NCBI RefSeq assembly: GCF_000412695.1
Contig: NC_021499.1
Span: forward strand, 5,642,001-5,706,000
DNA from: Pseudomonas resinovorans NBRC 106553
Lineage (GTDB): Bacteria > Pseudomonadota > Gammaproteobacteria > Pseudomonadales > Pseudomonadaceae
DNA length: 64,000 nucleotides
Direction: 5' to 3'
The number at the start of each line of letters is the position of its first letter. Position 1 is the first letter of the stretch. The position numbers and the translations under genes were made by a program. Below the pieces are notes generated by a model, which saw nothing but the letters and a program-made list of their open reading frames with translations, made no database searches and was not told where the DNA came from. Positions 54,740 to 64,000 of this stretch are shown here, piece after piece.

Positions 54740-55678
54740 TCAACCAGCCTCGGCACCGGCCAGCAGCACCTGCGCGGCGATCAAGTCCTCCAGCGCATGA
54801 CCTACGGACTTGAACAGGGTGATCTCGCTGTTGGTCTGGCGATGGCCCTTGCCGTGCAGCAGGTCCGCGAGTTCGACGTGGATGCTCTGCTCGGTGATGG
54901 CGCCGTCGGCGATGGCCAGCAGCAGGTCGCCGGCTTCCTCCAAGGCACCGGCGCGGGTGTCGACGACGATGCGCGAGCGGGCCACGGCGGCGCTGTCGGT
55001 CTCCCGCATGTTCGGCAGGAAGGCGCCCACCAGGTCGAGGTGGGTACCCGGCCGCAGCCAGTCGCCCAGGATCAGTGGCGAGGTGGACGTGGTGACGCAG
55101 CTGATGCAGTCGGCCTGCTGGGCGCAGGTCTGCAGGTCGGCGGCGACCTGCACCGGATAGCCTTCGGCTTTGAGCCTGGCCACCAGCTCGGCGGCCTTGT
55201 CCGGATTGCGCCCCCAGATATCCACACGCTGGTACGGGCGCACCACGCAGTGGGCGCGGACCATGTGCGCGGCCAGGGTGCCGGTACCCACCACCAGCAG
55301 GCGGCTGGCGTCGTGGCGCACCAGGGCGCTGGCGGCCAGGGCCGAGGTGCAGGCGGTGCGGCGGGCGGTGAGTTCGGAGGCCTCCAGCACCGCCAGGGGC
55401 CGGCCGGTGGCGTCGTCGAACAGGGTGAACAGGGCGGCGACCGAGGGCAGGCCCTTCTCGCCGTTGCGGGGGAACACGGTGACCAGTTTCACCCCGACGC
55501 CCTGGCCTTTCTGCCACACCGGCATGCACAGCAGCGAGGCGTCCTCCGGCAGGGCGTGGGAGGCACGCACCGGCGCCTCGGCGGGCTTGGCCAGGCCTTT
55601 GCGCAGGGCCTCGATGAGCTGTGGATAAGCCAGGGCGGCGGCGACATCGGCGTTGGTGAAGAAGCGAATGCTTTGCAT
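54740..55678 (-). CDS. Ornithine cyclodeaminase/mu-crystallin family reductase
   Basis: The 312-residue protein has the family fold with the Rossmann motif LLVVGTGTLAAHMV and conserved substrate residues (KLVTVFPRN, LDLVGAFLPNMRE). AAGGAG precedes the ATG at 55678. The family includes ornithine cyclodeaminase and ketimine reductases acting on pyrroline- or piperideine-2-carboxylate. Neighbouring pipecolate genes make a cyclic-imine reductase the better guess. It follows livF on the same strand after about 100 bp with a hairpin. Confidence 0.8.
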   Translation of the reverse strand: MQSIRFFTNADVAAALAYPQLIEALRKGLAKPAEAPVRASHALPEDASLLCMPVWQKGQGVGVKLVTVFPRNGEKGLPSVAALFTLFDDATGRPLAVLEASELTARRTACTSALAASALVRHDASRLLVVGTGTLAAHMVRAHCVVRPYQRVDIWGRNPDKAAELVARLKAEGYPVQVAADLQTCAQQADCISCVTTSTSPLILGDWLRPGTHLDLVGAFLPNMRETDSAAVARSRIVVDTRAGALEEAGDLLLAIADGAITEQSIHVELADLLHGKGHRQTNSEITLFKSVGHALEDLIAAQVLLAGAEAG

Positions 55679-55712
55679 AGAGGTCTCCTTGGCCGGACCG
55701 AGGGCGGGCAAA

Positions 55713-55779
55713 CCACCCTCATCCGAACGCGGCCCGCCCCGGCCCCTCTCCCGGAGGGGCCGGGCACTGAGGTTAGGGT
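55713..55779. repeat. Family C repeat, degenerate
   Basis: CCACCCTCATCC...CCCGGCCCCTCTCCCGGAGGGGCCGGG...GAGGTTAGGG has the same ends as the element at 23061 but a shortened middle. Confidence 0.5.
55738..55764 (-). terminator. Hairpin between livF and the cyclodeaminase-family gene
   Basis: CCCGGCCCCT and AGGGGCCGGG form a perfect 10-bp stem with a 7-nt loop just after the livF stop on the minus strand. It lies in the family C element. It may attenuate transcription into the reductase gene. Confidence 0.5.
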
Positions 55780-56495
55780 CAGTGGCCGCCGAGGTAGGCG
55801 TTGCGCACGTCCTGGTTGCCCAGCAGCTCCTCGCCCGTGCCGCTCATGCGGATTTCCCCGGTGACCATCACGTAGGCGCGGTCGGAGAGCTTGAGCGCGT
55901 GGTTGGCGTTCTGCTCGACGAGGAAGATGGTCATGCCGGTCTGCGCCAGTTCCTTGAGGGTCTGGAAGATCTGCTTGACCACGATGGGCGCCAGGCCCAG
56001 GGAAGGTTCGTCGAGCAGCAGCAGCTTGGGCCGGCTCATCAGCGCACGGGCGATGGCGAGCATCTGCTGCTCGCCGCCGGACATGGTCATGGCGCGCTGG
56101 TTGCGCCGCTCCTTGAGGCGCGGGAAGAGCTCGAACATGCGCTGCATGTCTTCGTCCACATGGTCCATGCCGACGGGAATGGTGCCCATCAGCAGGTTCT
56201 CCTCCACGCTCATGTCGGGGAACACCCGGCGCCCTTCCGGCGACTGGGCAACGCCGTTGGAGGCGACGAAGTGCGCCGACTTGTGGGTGATGTCGGTACC
56301 CCGGTAGACGATGGCGCCGTTCGCCGCGCGGGGCTGGCCGAAGATGGACATCAGCAGGGTCGACTTGCCGGCGCCGTTGGCGCCGATCAGGCTCACCGTC
56401 TCACCTTCGTTGATGTGCAGGCTGACCTTTCGCAGGGCCTGGATCGGCCCGTAGAACACGTCGACATCCTTGAACTCCAGGATCGGCGCACTCAT
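55779..56495 (-). CDS. livF: Branched-chain-type amino acid ABC transporter, ATPase LivF
   Basis: The 238-residue ATPase has Walker A (GANGAGKST), the signature MSGGEQQMLAIARAL and Walker B (LLLLDEPSLGL), with the LVEQNANHAL switch typical of LivF. Its start overlaps the livG stop by 4 bp. The importer probably takes amino acids; context suggests a lysine-derived or cyclic amino acid rather than leucine. Confidence 0.92.
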   Translation of the reverse strand: MSAPILEFKDVDVFYGPIQALRKVSLHINEGETVSLIGANGAGKSTLLMSIFGQPRAANGAIVYRGTDITHKSAHFVASNGVAQSPEGRRVFPDMSVEENLLMGTIPVGMDHVDEDMQRMFELFPRLKERRNQRAMTMSGGEQQMLAIARALMSRPKLLLLDEPSLGLAPIVVKQIFQTLKELAQTGMTIFLVEQNANHALKLSDRAYVMVTGEIRMSGTGEELLGNQDVRNAYLGGH

Positions 56496-57363
56496 GCCAC
56501 TTCCTCCTCTTCGGCGCCGAGGTAGGCGGCGATCACCTTGGGATCGTGGCGGATATCGTGGGGGGTGCCTTCGGCGATCACTTCGCCGTGGTCCAGCACC
56601 ACGATGTGGTCGGAAATGCTCATTACCATGCCCATGTCGTGTTCGATCAGCACCACGGTCTGATCGTGTTCGTCGCGCAGCTTGCGGATGATCCGGCTGA
56701 GCGCTTCGGTTTCGGCCGGGTTGAGGCCGGCGGCGGGTTCGTCGAGGCAGATCAGCTGCGGCCGGGTGCACATGGCGCGGGCGATCTCCAATCGGCGCTG
56801 CTGGCCGTAGGAAAGCTCGCCGGCCAGGCGGTTGGCGCAGTCCACCAGGTCCACCACTTCCAGCCAGTAGAAGGCATGGTTCAGGGCGTCGTCCTCGGAC
56901 TTGCGGAAGCCCGGCGTGTTGAACACCCCGGCCAGCAGGTTGCGGTTGACCCACATGTGCTGGGCCACCAGCAGGTTCTCCACCACCGACATTTCCCGGA
57001 ACAGGCGGATGTTCTGGAAGGTGCGCGCCAGCCCCGCCCGGTTCACCAGGTGGGTGCCGCCGAACATCTTGTAGCGCAGGCGGCTGGCGAACTGCGCCGG
57101 TTTGACGAAGTCGGTGGGCTCGAACGGCTCGCCCAGCACCTTGATGATGTCCGTGGTGGTGTCACGGGTGTTGAGATGGATGCGTCCGCCGGTGGCCTTG
57201 TAGAAGCCGGTCAGGCAGTTGAACACCGTGGTCTTGCCGGCACCGTTGGGGCCGATCAGCGCGGAAATCGAGCCGCGCTTGATCTTCAGGCTGACATCGT
57301 TGAGCGCCTTGATGCCGCCGAAGTGCATCATCAGGTGCTCGACGCTGAGGATGTTTTCGTCGC

Positions 57364-57367
<4 letters not shown>
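56492..57367 (-). CDS. livG: Branched-chain-type amino acid ABC transporter, ATPase LivG
   Basis: The 291-residue ATPase has Walker A (GPNGAGKTTVFNC), the LivG-specific insertion with MFGGTHLVNRAGLARTFQN, the signature LSYGQQRRLEIARAM, Walker B (LICLDEPAAGLNP) and IEHDMGMV. It overlaps livM by 4 bp and livF by 4 bp, so the three are translationally linked. Confidence 0.94.
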
Positions 57368-58650
<1,283 letters not shown>

Positions 58651-58652
58651 GC

Positions 58653-59567
<915 letters not shown>

Positions 59568-59768
59568 CACTCTTTCTCGTCTTTTGGAGGACCGCCTTGG
59601 GTTCGGCCAAGCCCCCGCGAGTGGAATCAGACGGGCACCACTGAATTACCGGATCGGGCAATCGCCCGAGTCAAGCAGAGAAGGACTTCAGCAGTTTCCC
59701 GGAATACACCGACCGGCCAGGCGCGGATGGCGCCAGGCCAGTCAGCCGAGCAATAACCAGTGTCGGAT

Positions 59769-59790
59769 CAGGATCGCGCTAGCGATCCTG
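59769..59790 (-). terminator. Hairpin between livJ and livH
   Basis: CAGGATCGC, a GCTA loop and GCGATCCTG form a perfect 9-bp stem 9 bp after the binding-protein stop. Without a T run it probably acts as a partial terminator or mRNA stabiliser that raises binding-protein levels over the permeases. Confidence 0.5.
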
Positions 59791-59798
59791 CCCGCAAC

Positions 59799-60920
59799 TT
59801 ACTGCTGGTGATATTTACCTGCGTCATCCCACTCGTAGATCACGTAGTCGGAGACTTTCAGGTCGCCCTTGCCGTCCCATTCCTTCTTGCCCATCACGGT
59901 CTGTACCGGATGGCTCTTCAGCCATTCGGAAGCCTTGGCCGGGTCGTTGGCGCCAGCGCCAGCGAAGGCGGCAGCCAGGGCCTGGAGGGAGGCGTAGGCG
60001 TAGAGGGTGTAGCCTTCCGGCTCGAAGCCCGCGGCGCGGAACTTCTCGATCACGGCCTTGCCGTCCTCGATCTTGCGCGGGTCGGCGCCGAAGGTCATCA
60101 GTACGCCCTTGGTGTACTGCGGGCCGCCAGCGGTGGTGACCAGTTCGTCGGTGACGATGCCGTCGCCGGAGAGGAACTTGGCGGTCAGGCCCTGCTCGCG
60201 CATCTGGCGAACCAGCGGGCCGGCTTCCGGGTGCAGGCCACCGAAGTAGACGACTTCGGCGCCCGAGGCGCGAATCTTGGTGACCAGGGCGTTGAAGTCC
60301 TTCTCACCACGGGTCAGGCCTTCGTACAGGACTTCCTTCACGCCGCGCTTGGCCAGTTGCGCCTTGGTGGCGTCGGCCAGGCCCTGACCGTAGGTGTCCT
60401 TGTCGTGGATGATGGCGACCTTCTTGGCCTTCAGTACGTCGACGATGTAGTCGCCGGCGACGATGCCCTGCTGGTCGTCACGGCCGCACATGCGGAACAT
60501 GCCGGAGAGGCCGCGCTCGGTCACCTGCGGGTTGGTGGAACCGGGGGTGATGGCGATGATGCCGGCTTCGTCGTAGACCTCGGACGCCGGGATGGTGGAG
60601 GAGGAGCAGAAGTGCCCGACCACGCCGATGGCCTTGTCCTGGTCCACCAGGCGGTTGGCGACGGATACGGCCTGCTTCGGTTCGCAGGCGTCGTCGGCCT
60701 TGACCAGCTTGATCTTCTCGCCGTTGACGCCACCGGCGGCGTTGATGTCGTCGGCCGCCTGGGTGGCGCCGCGCCAATATTGTTCGCCGAAGGATGCGTT
60801 GGCGCCGGTGTGCGGACCGGCGACACCAATGACGATGTCAGCCTCTACAACGGAAGAAATGCTCAGCGCGGTGGTAACCGCCAGAGCCAGAAAGCCTTTT
60901 CTGAAAATCTTCTGCGACAT
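59799..60920 (-). CDS. livJ: Branched-chain-type amino acid ABC transporter, substrate-binding protein
   Basis: The 373-residue protein has a signal peptide (to about VEA-D) and a Leu/Ile/Val-binding-type fold (IVIGVAGPHTGANASFGEQYWRGA). The ligand-contact regions CSSSTIPASEVYDEAGI and TPGSTNP match BraC/LivJ. A Cys pair (DDACEPK, VVGHFC) fits the family disulfide. It heads the livJHMGF operon. Specificity is not readable; the neighbours point to lysine, pipecolate or a related compound. Confidence 0.92.
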   Translation of the reverse strand: MSQKIFRKGFLALAVTTALSISSVVEADIVIGVAGPHTGANASFGEQYWRGATQAADDINAAGGVNGEKIKLVKADDACEPKQAVSVANRLVDQDKAIGVVGHFCSSSTIPASEVYDEAGIIAITPGSTNPQVTERGLSGMFRMCGRDDQQGIVAGDYIVDVLKAKKVAIIHDKDTYGQGLADATKAQLAKRGVKEVLYEGLTRGEKDFNALVTKIRASGAEVVYFGGLHPEAGPLVRQMREQGLTAKFLSGDGIVTDELVTTAGGPQYTKGVLMTFGADPRKIEDGKAVIEKFRAAGFEPEGYTLYAYASLQALAAAFAGAGANDPAKASEWLKSHPVQTVMGKKEWDGKGDLKVSDYVIYEWDDAGKYHQQ

Positions 60921-61275
60921 GGAGTTTTGCTCCTGAGGTTTTTAGGGTTAGCGCTCATGTTCAGCAAGTGGCGTGCCATTAATTCTTGTAGTTGCTCCGC
61001 GCCCTGAAAGGCTTATCCCACCTCCTTTGTTTTTTATTTTTATTCTTATGAATCAACAACTTCCAAATAGCGCCGGAAAACCTTCAGACGCGTCTGGAAG
61101 CCGCACGACAGCAGTATGCCAGCACGTGCGGTAACAATAGACTCACGGTACTTATTTGCACATCACTGGTGCGCGAATTTTCCCACTTCGCACTGTTAAT
61201 GCCCGGTTCAGACTCCCCCATCCTGCAAGAAACAGCCCCTTGCCTCAAAGCTGTGCATGACAACTTTTTTGCGAG
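60921..61275. other. AT-rich regulatory region upstream of livJ
   Basis: This 355-bp stretch between amaA and livJ has no gene. It is clearly more AT-rich than its surroundings (for example TTTGTTTTTTATTTTTATTC at 61026). It contains the perfect palindrome CAGACGCGTCTG at 61085-61096. It should hold the livJ promoter and perhaps a long leader, but I could not place -35/-10 boxes with confidence. Confidence 0.6.
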
Positions 61276-62559
61276 CTAAATCACGACGCGCAAACACTGT
61301 CCTGCGTGATACAGCGAAAAACCCGCTTCGTATAGCGAACTTCGAAGTCCAACCGCCGAAACCGCCCGCATTGGCTGAAATGGCATCGGCAGGCTGTTCG
61401 CGTCGCCACTTTGCAGGTAGTCGGCGAAGGCCTTGCCCACCACGCTGCCGGTGGTCACGCCACGGCCGTTGTAGCCGGTGAAGGCGAGCAGGCCGGGCGC
61501 CGGTTCGTAGAGACGCATCAGGTGGTCGGGGGTGAAGTCGATGCAGCCGGTCCAGGTGAATTCCCAGTCCAGCTTGCCGACGTAGGGGAAGTAGTGGCTC
61601 TGGATACGGTCGGCCCAGGCACGCAGGAACCAGTCCGGCTTGCGGGCGCCGTTGCCCAGGCTGCCGAGCAGCAAGCGGCCATCGGCGTCGCGGCGGATGC
61701 TGCTGAGCACCTGGCGGGTATCCCAGGAACCCTGGCCGCCCGGCAGGATGCGCGCGGCGGCCTCACCGCTGAGCGGCTTCGAGGCCACCTGGTAGTAGAA
61801 ACCGGGGAAGAAGTTGCGCCGCAACTCCGTCCACTCGCCTTCGGTGTAGGCGTTGGAGGCGATCACCACTTGCGGCGCGATGGCCGCACCGTGTTCGGTG
61901 ACCACGCACCAGTTGGCGCCCTGGCGCTCCAGGCGCAGCACCTTGGTGTGCTCGAAGAATTGCCCGCCGAGGTACTTCACCGCGCGGGCCAGGCCGCGGG
62001 TGTAGCCCATGGGGTTGAGGGTGCCGGCGCGGCGATCGAGCAGCGCGGCGGCGATCTTGTCGGTGCCGGTGGCCTCGCGGCAGGCATCGCCGGTCAGCAG
62101 TTCCACCGGCGCGCCACGACGCTGCCACTGTGCGCAGCGGCTGGCGAGGTCGGCCTGGCCACGGGCGTTGTGGGCCATGTGCAGGGTGCCTTCGCGACGC
62201 AGCTGGCAATCGATGTCGTAGCGGTCCACCAGGGAGAACACCAGTGACGGCGCCGCCCCCAGGGTGCGGTTGAGGCGTTCGCCGACCGTGCGGCCGAGGC
62301 CCGCTTCGATCTCGTCCGGCGGGATCCACATGCCAGCGTTGACGAGGCCGACATTGCGCCCCGAACCGCCATGGCCGGCGGTATGGGCTTCCAGCAGGCA
62401 GACGCGCTTGCCCGCCTCCAGCAGGTGCAGCGCGGCGGAGAGGCCGGTGAACCCGGCCCCGATCACGCACACGTCCGCCCGGACCTCGCCGTGCAGCACG
62501 GGGCTTTCCGGCAGTTGCGGCGTCAGATGTTCCCAGAGGCATTCCTGGCGCAGGGTCAT
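61276..62559 (-). CDS. amaA: L-pipecolate oxidase (FAD-dependent)
   Basis: AmaA oxidises L-pipecolate to piperideine-6-carboxylate in lysine breakdown. The 427-residue DAO-fold protein begins with RQECLWEHLTP, the dinucleotide motif VCVIGAGFTGLSAALHLLEAG and HGGSGRNVGLVNAG. It ends SLYEAGFSLYHAGQCLRVVI, a tail that I recognise from P. putida AmaA. Its gene follows amaB by 29 bp on the same strand. Gamma-glutamylputrescine oxidases are close relatives, but the amaB partner favours pipecolate. Confidence 0.88.
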   Translation of the reverse strand: MTLRQECLWEHLTPQLPESPVLHGEVRADVCVIGAGFTGLSAALHLLEAGKRVCLLEAHTAGHGGSGRNVGLVNAGMWIPPDEIEAGLGRTVGERLNRTLGAAPSLVFSLVDRYDIDCQLRREGTLHMAHNARGQADLASRCAQWQRRGAPVELLTGDACREATGTDKIAAALLDRRAGTLNPMGYTRGLARAVKYLGGQFFEHTKVLRLERQGANWCVVTEHGAAIAPQVVIASNAYTEGEWTELRRNFFPGFYYQVASKPLSGEAAARILPGGQGSWDTRQVLSSIRRDADGRLLLGSLGNGARKPDWFLRAWADRIQSHYFPYVGKLDWEFTWTGCIDFTPDHLMRLYEPAPGLLAFTGYNGRGVTTGSVVGKAFADYLQSGDANSLPMPFQPMRAVSAVGLRSSLYEAGFSLYHAGQCLRVVI

Positions 62560-62588
62560 GGATGCCGATCCTTAGGGCGGGTGCCCGA

Positions 62589-64000
62589 TCAATCGAAAGT
62601 AATGCCCTGGGCCAGCGGCAATTCGTGGGAGTAGTTCACTGTGTTGGTCTGGCGGCGCATGTAGGCCTTCCAGGCATCGGAGCCGGACTCGCGGCCACCG
62701 CCGGTTTCCTTCTCGCCACCGAAGGCGCCGCCGATCTCCGCGCCGCTCGGGCCGATGTTGACGTTGGCGATGCCGCAGTCGCTGCCGACCGCTGACTGGA
62801 ACAGCTCGGCTTCGCGGACATCGGTGGTGAACACGCAGGACGACAGCCCCTGGGGCACGGCGTTGTTGAGGGCGACGGCGTCGGCGAAATCGCGGTAGCC
62901 GACCACGTAGAGGATGGGCGCGAAGGTTTCATGGCAGACCACGGCGCTCTGGCCCGGCATCTCCACGATGGCGGGGGACACGTAGTAGGCGTCGGGGTAG
63001 CGCTCGGCCAGTTGGCGTTCGCCGCCGAAGACCTTGCCGCCCTCGGCGCGGGCCTGTTCCAGGGCGCGCTGCATGCCCTCGTAGCTCTGCTTGTCGATCA
63101 GCGGGCCGATCAGGTTGCCTTCCAGCGGGTGGCCGATGCGCACCTTGGCGTAGGCCGCCTGGAGGCGCTCGACGATCTCGGCCTTGACCGATTCGTGGGC
63201 GATCAGCCGGCGCAGGGTGGTGCAGCGCTGGCCGGCGGTGCCGACGGCGCTGAAGAGGATGGCACGCACCGCCAGGTCGAGGTCGGCGCTGGGGGCGAGG
63301 ATCATGGCGTTGTTGCCGCCCAGTTCCAGCACGCTGCGGGCGAAGCGCGCCGCCACCCGGGGGGCGACCTCGCGTCCCATGCGGGTGCTGCCGGTGGCGC
63401 TGACCAGGGCCACGCGCGGGTCGTCCACCAGGGCTTCACCGGCGTCGCGGGCGCCGATCACCACCTGGCTGAGGTGGGCCGGGGCCTCGCTGAAGTTCTT
63501 CGCCACGCGCTCGAACAGGGCCTGGCAGGCCAGGGCCGTGAGCGGAGTCTTTTCCGAGGGCTTCCACACCACCGGGTTGCCGCATACCAGCGCCAGCGCG
63601 GTGTTCCAGCTCCACACCGCGACCGGGAAGTTGAATGCGCTGATGACGCCGACCACACCCAACGGATGCCAGGTCTCGCGCATGTGATGGCCGGGGCGCT
63701 CGGAGGCGATGGTCAGGCCGTAGAGCTGGCGCGACAGGCCGACGGCGAAGTCGCAGATGTCGATCATTTCCTGCACTTCGCCCAGGCCTTCCTGGGTGAT
63801 CTTGCCGGCTTCCCAGGACACCAGTTCGCCCAGCTCGGCCTTGTACTGGCGCAGCGCTTCGCCGTACAGGCGGATCAGTTCGCCGCGACGCGGCGCCGGC
63901 ACCTTGCGCCAGGCCTGGAAGGCTTCGGCGGCGCGGGTGATCTTCGCTTCCACCTCGGCGCGGCTCTCCAGGCGCACGCGGCCGATGCGACTGCCATCGA
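62589..64000 (-). CDS. amaB: Piperideine-6-carboxylate (aminoadipate semialdehyde) dehydrogenase, 5' end outside window
   Basis: AmaB, an ALDH7-type enzyme, oxidises the AmaA product to 2-aminoadipate with NAD. The frame is open to the window edge, so the first 30 or so residues are missing. Visible are the NAD-fold segment VISAFNFPVAVWSWN, the catalytic Glu in LELGGNNAM, the Cys in AGQRCTTLRR, and the ALDH7-type GAFGGEKETGGGRESGSDAWKAYMRRQTNTVNYS read in two parts. It probably starts the amaB-amaA operon. Confidence 0.93.
   Translation of the reverse strand, partial: DGSRIGRVRLESRAEVEAKITRAAEAFQAWRKVPAPRRGELIRLYGEALRQYKAELGELVSWEAGKITQEGLGEVQEMIDICDFAVGLSRQLYGLTIASERPGHHMRETWHPLGVVGVISAFNFPVAVWSWNTALALVCGNPVVWKPSEKTPLTALACQALFERVAKNFSEAPAHLSQVVIGARDAGEALVDDPRVALVSATGSTRMGREVAPRVAARFARSVLELGGNNAMILAPSADLDLAVRAILFSAVGTAGQRCTTLRRLIAHESVKAEIVERLQAAYAKVRIGHPLEGNLIGPLIDKQSYEGMQRALEQARAEGGKVFGGERQLAERYPDAYYVSPAIVEMPGQSAVVCHETFAPILYVVGYRDFADAVALNNAVPQGLSSCVFTTDVREAELFQSAVGSDCGIANVNIGPSGAEIGGAFGGEKETGGGRESGSDAWKAYMRRQTNTVNYSHELPLAQGITFD

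Overview
The window is chromosomal DNA from a high-GC Pseudomonas. Gene content and order match the P. aeruginosa PAO1 stretch from about PA4844 to PA4916: chemoreceptor, dsbD, aroQ, accBC, prmA, dusB-fis, purHD, retS, urt/ure genes, yegD/osmE, desCB/desT, ureEFG, the van genes and an amino-acid ABC system with amaAB. It is not P. aeruginosa itself. It has extra genes (a solitary fimbrial adhesin, a MoaD-like/Asp-box pair, allophanate hydrolase, a second OsmE, a 13-residue-repeat secreted protein) and many REP-type dispersed repeats. Names by synteny rest on recalled PAO1 gene order, not on a search.

Layout. 1-13.7 kb is core housekeeping: thiol-disulfide transfer (dsbD), shikimate and fatty-acid precursor enzymes (aroQ, accB, accC), L11 methylation (prmA), tRNA modification and a nucleoid protein (dusB-fis), and purine synthesis (purH, purD). 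A fimbrial tip-like protein with no chaperone or usher sits between accC and prmA. 13.8-18.8 kb holds the RetS-type hybrid sensor, a sialidase-fold/MoaD-like pair and a MarC-family membrane protein.

18.8-31.6 kb is a urea nitrogen island: allophanate hydrolase and an FCD-type GntR regulator behind a strong sigma-54 promoter, the urea ABC importer urtABCDE, then ureD, ureA, an N-acetyltransferase, ureB and ureC. The Ni-insertion genes ureEFG and a HupE/UreJ permease lie 12 kb away (43.7-46.1 kb) behind a second sigma-54-like promoter, so the two halves look like one NtrC-type regulon. A REP-associated tyrosine transposase (RAYT) directly follows ureC, and copies of its likely cognate repeats interrupt the urea operon.

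32-43.5 kb carries oxaloacetate decarboxylase, small membrane and stress proteins, a YegD-type Hsp70, tandem OsmE lipoproteins, an AsmA protein, the repeat protein, and the DesT-controlled aerobic desaturase operon with two operator palindromes. 46.3-53.9 kb carries a glycerophosphodiesterase and a complete vanillate module: OprD-family porin, aromatic-acid MFS importer, vanAB demethylase and VanR, with ATTGGATCCAAT-type operators between the divergent promoters.

54.3-64 kb ends with a small monooxygenase-fold protein, an ornithine-cyclodeaminase/mu-crystallin-family reductase, a five-gene branched-chain-type amino-acid ABC importer, and amaA-amaB for L-pipecolate (lysine) breakdown. The arrangement suggests a lysine/pipecolate uptake and catabolism locus. 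The first gene and the last gene are cut by the window edges. No tRNA, rRNA, CRISPR array or prophage was seen.
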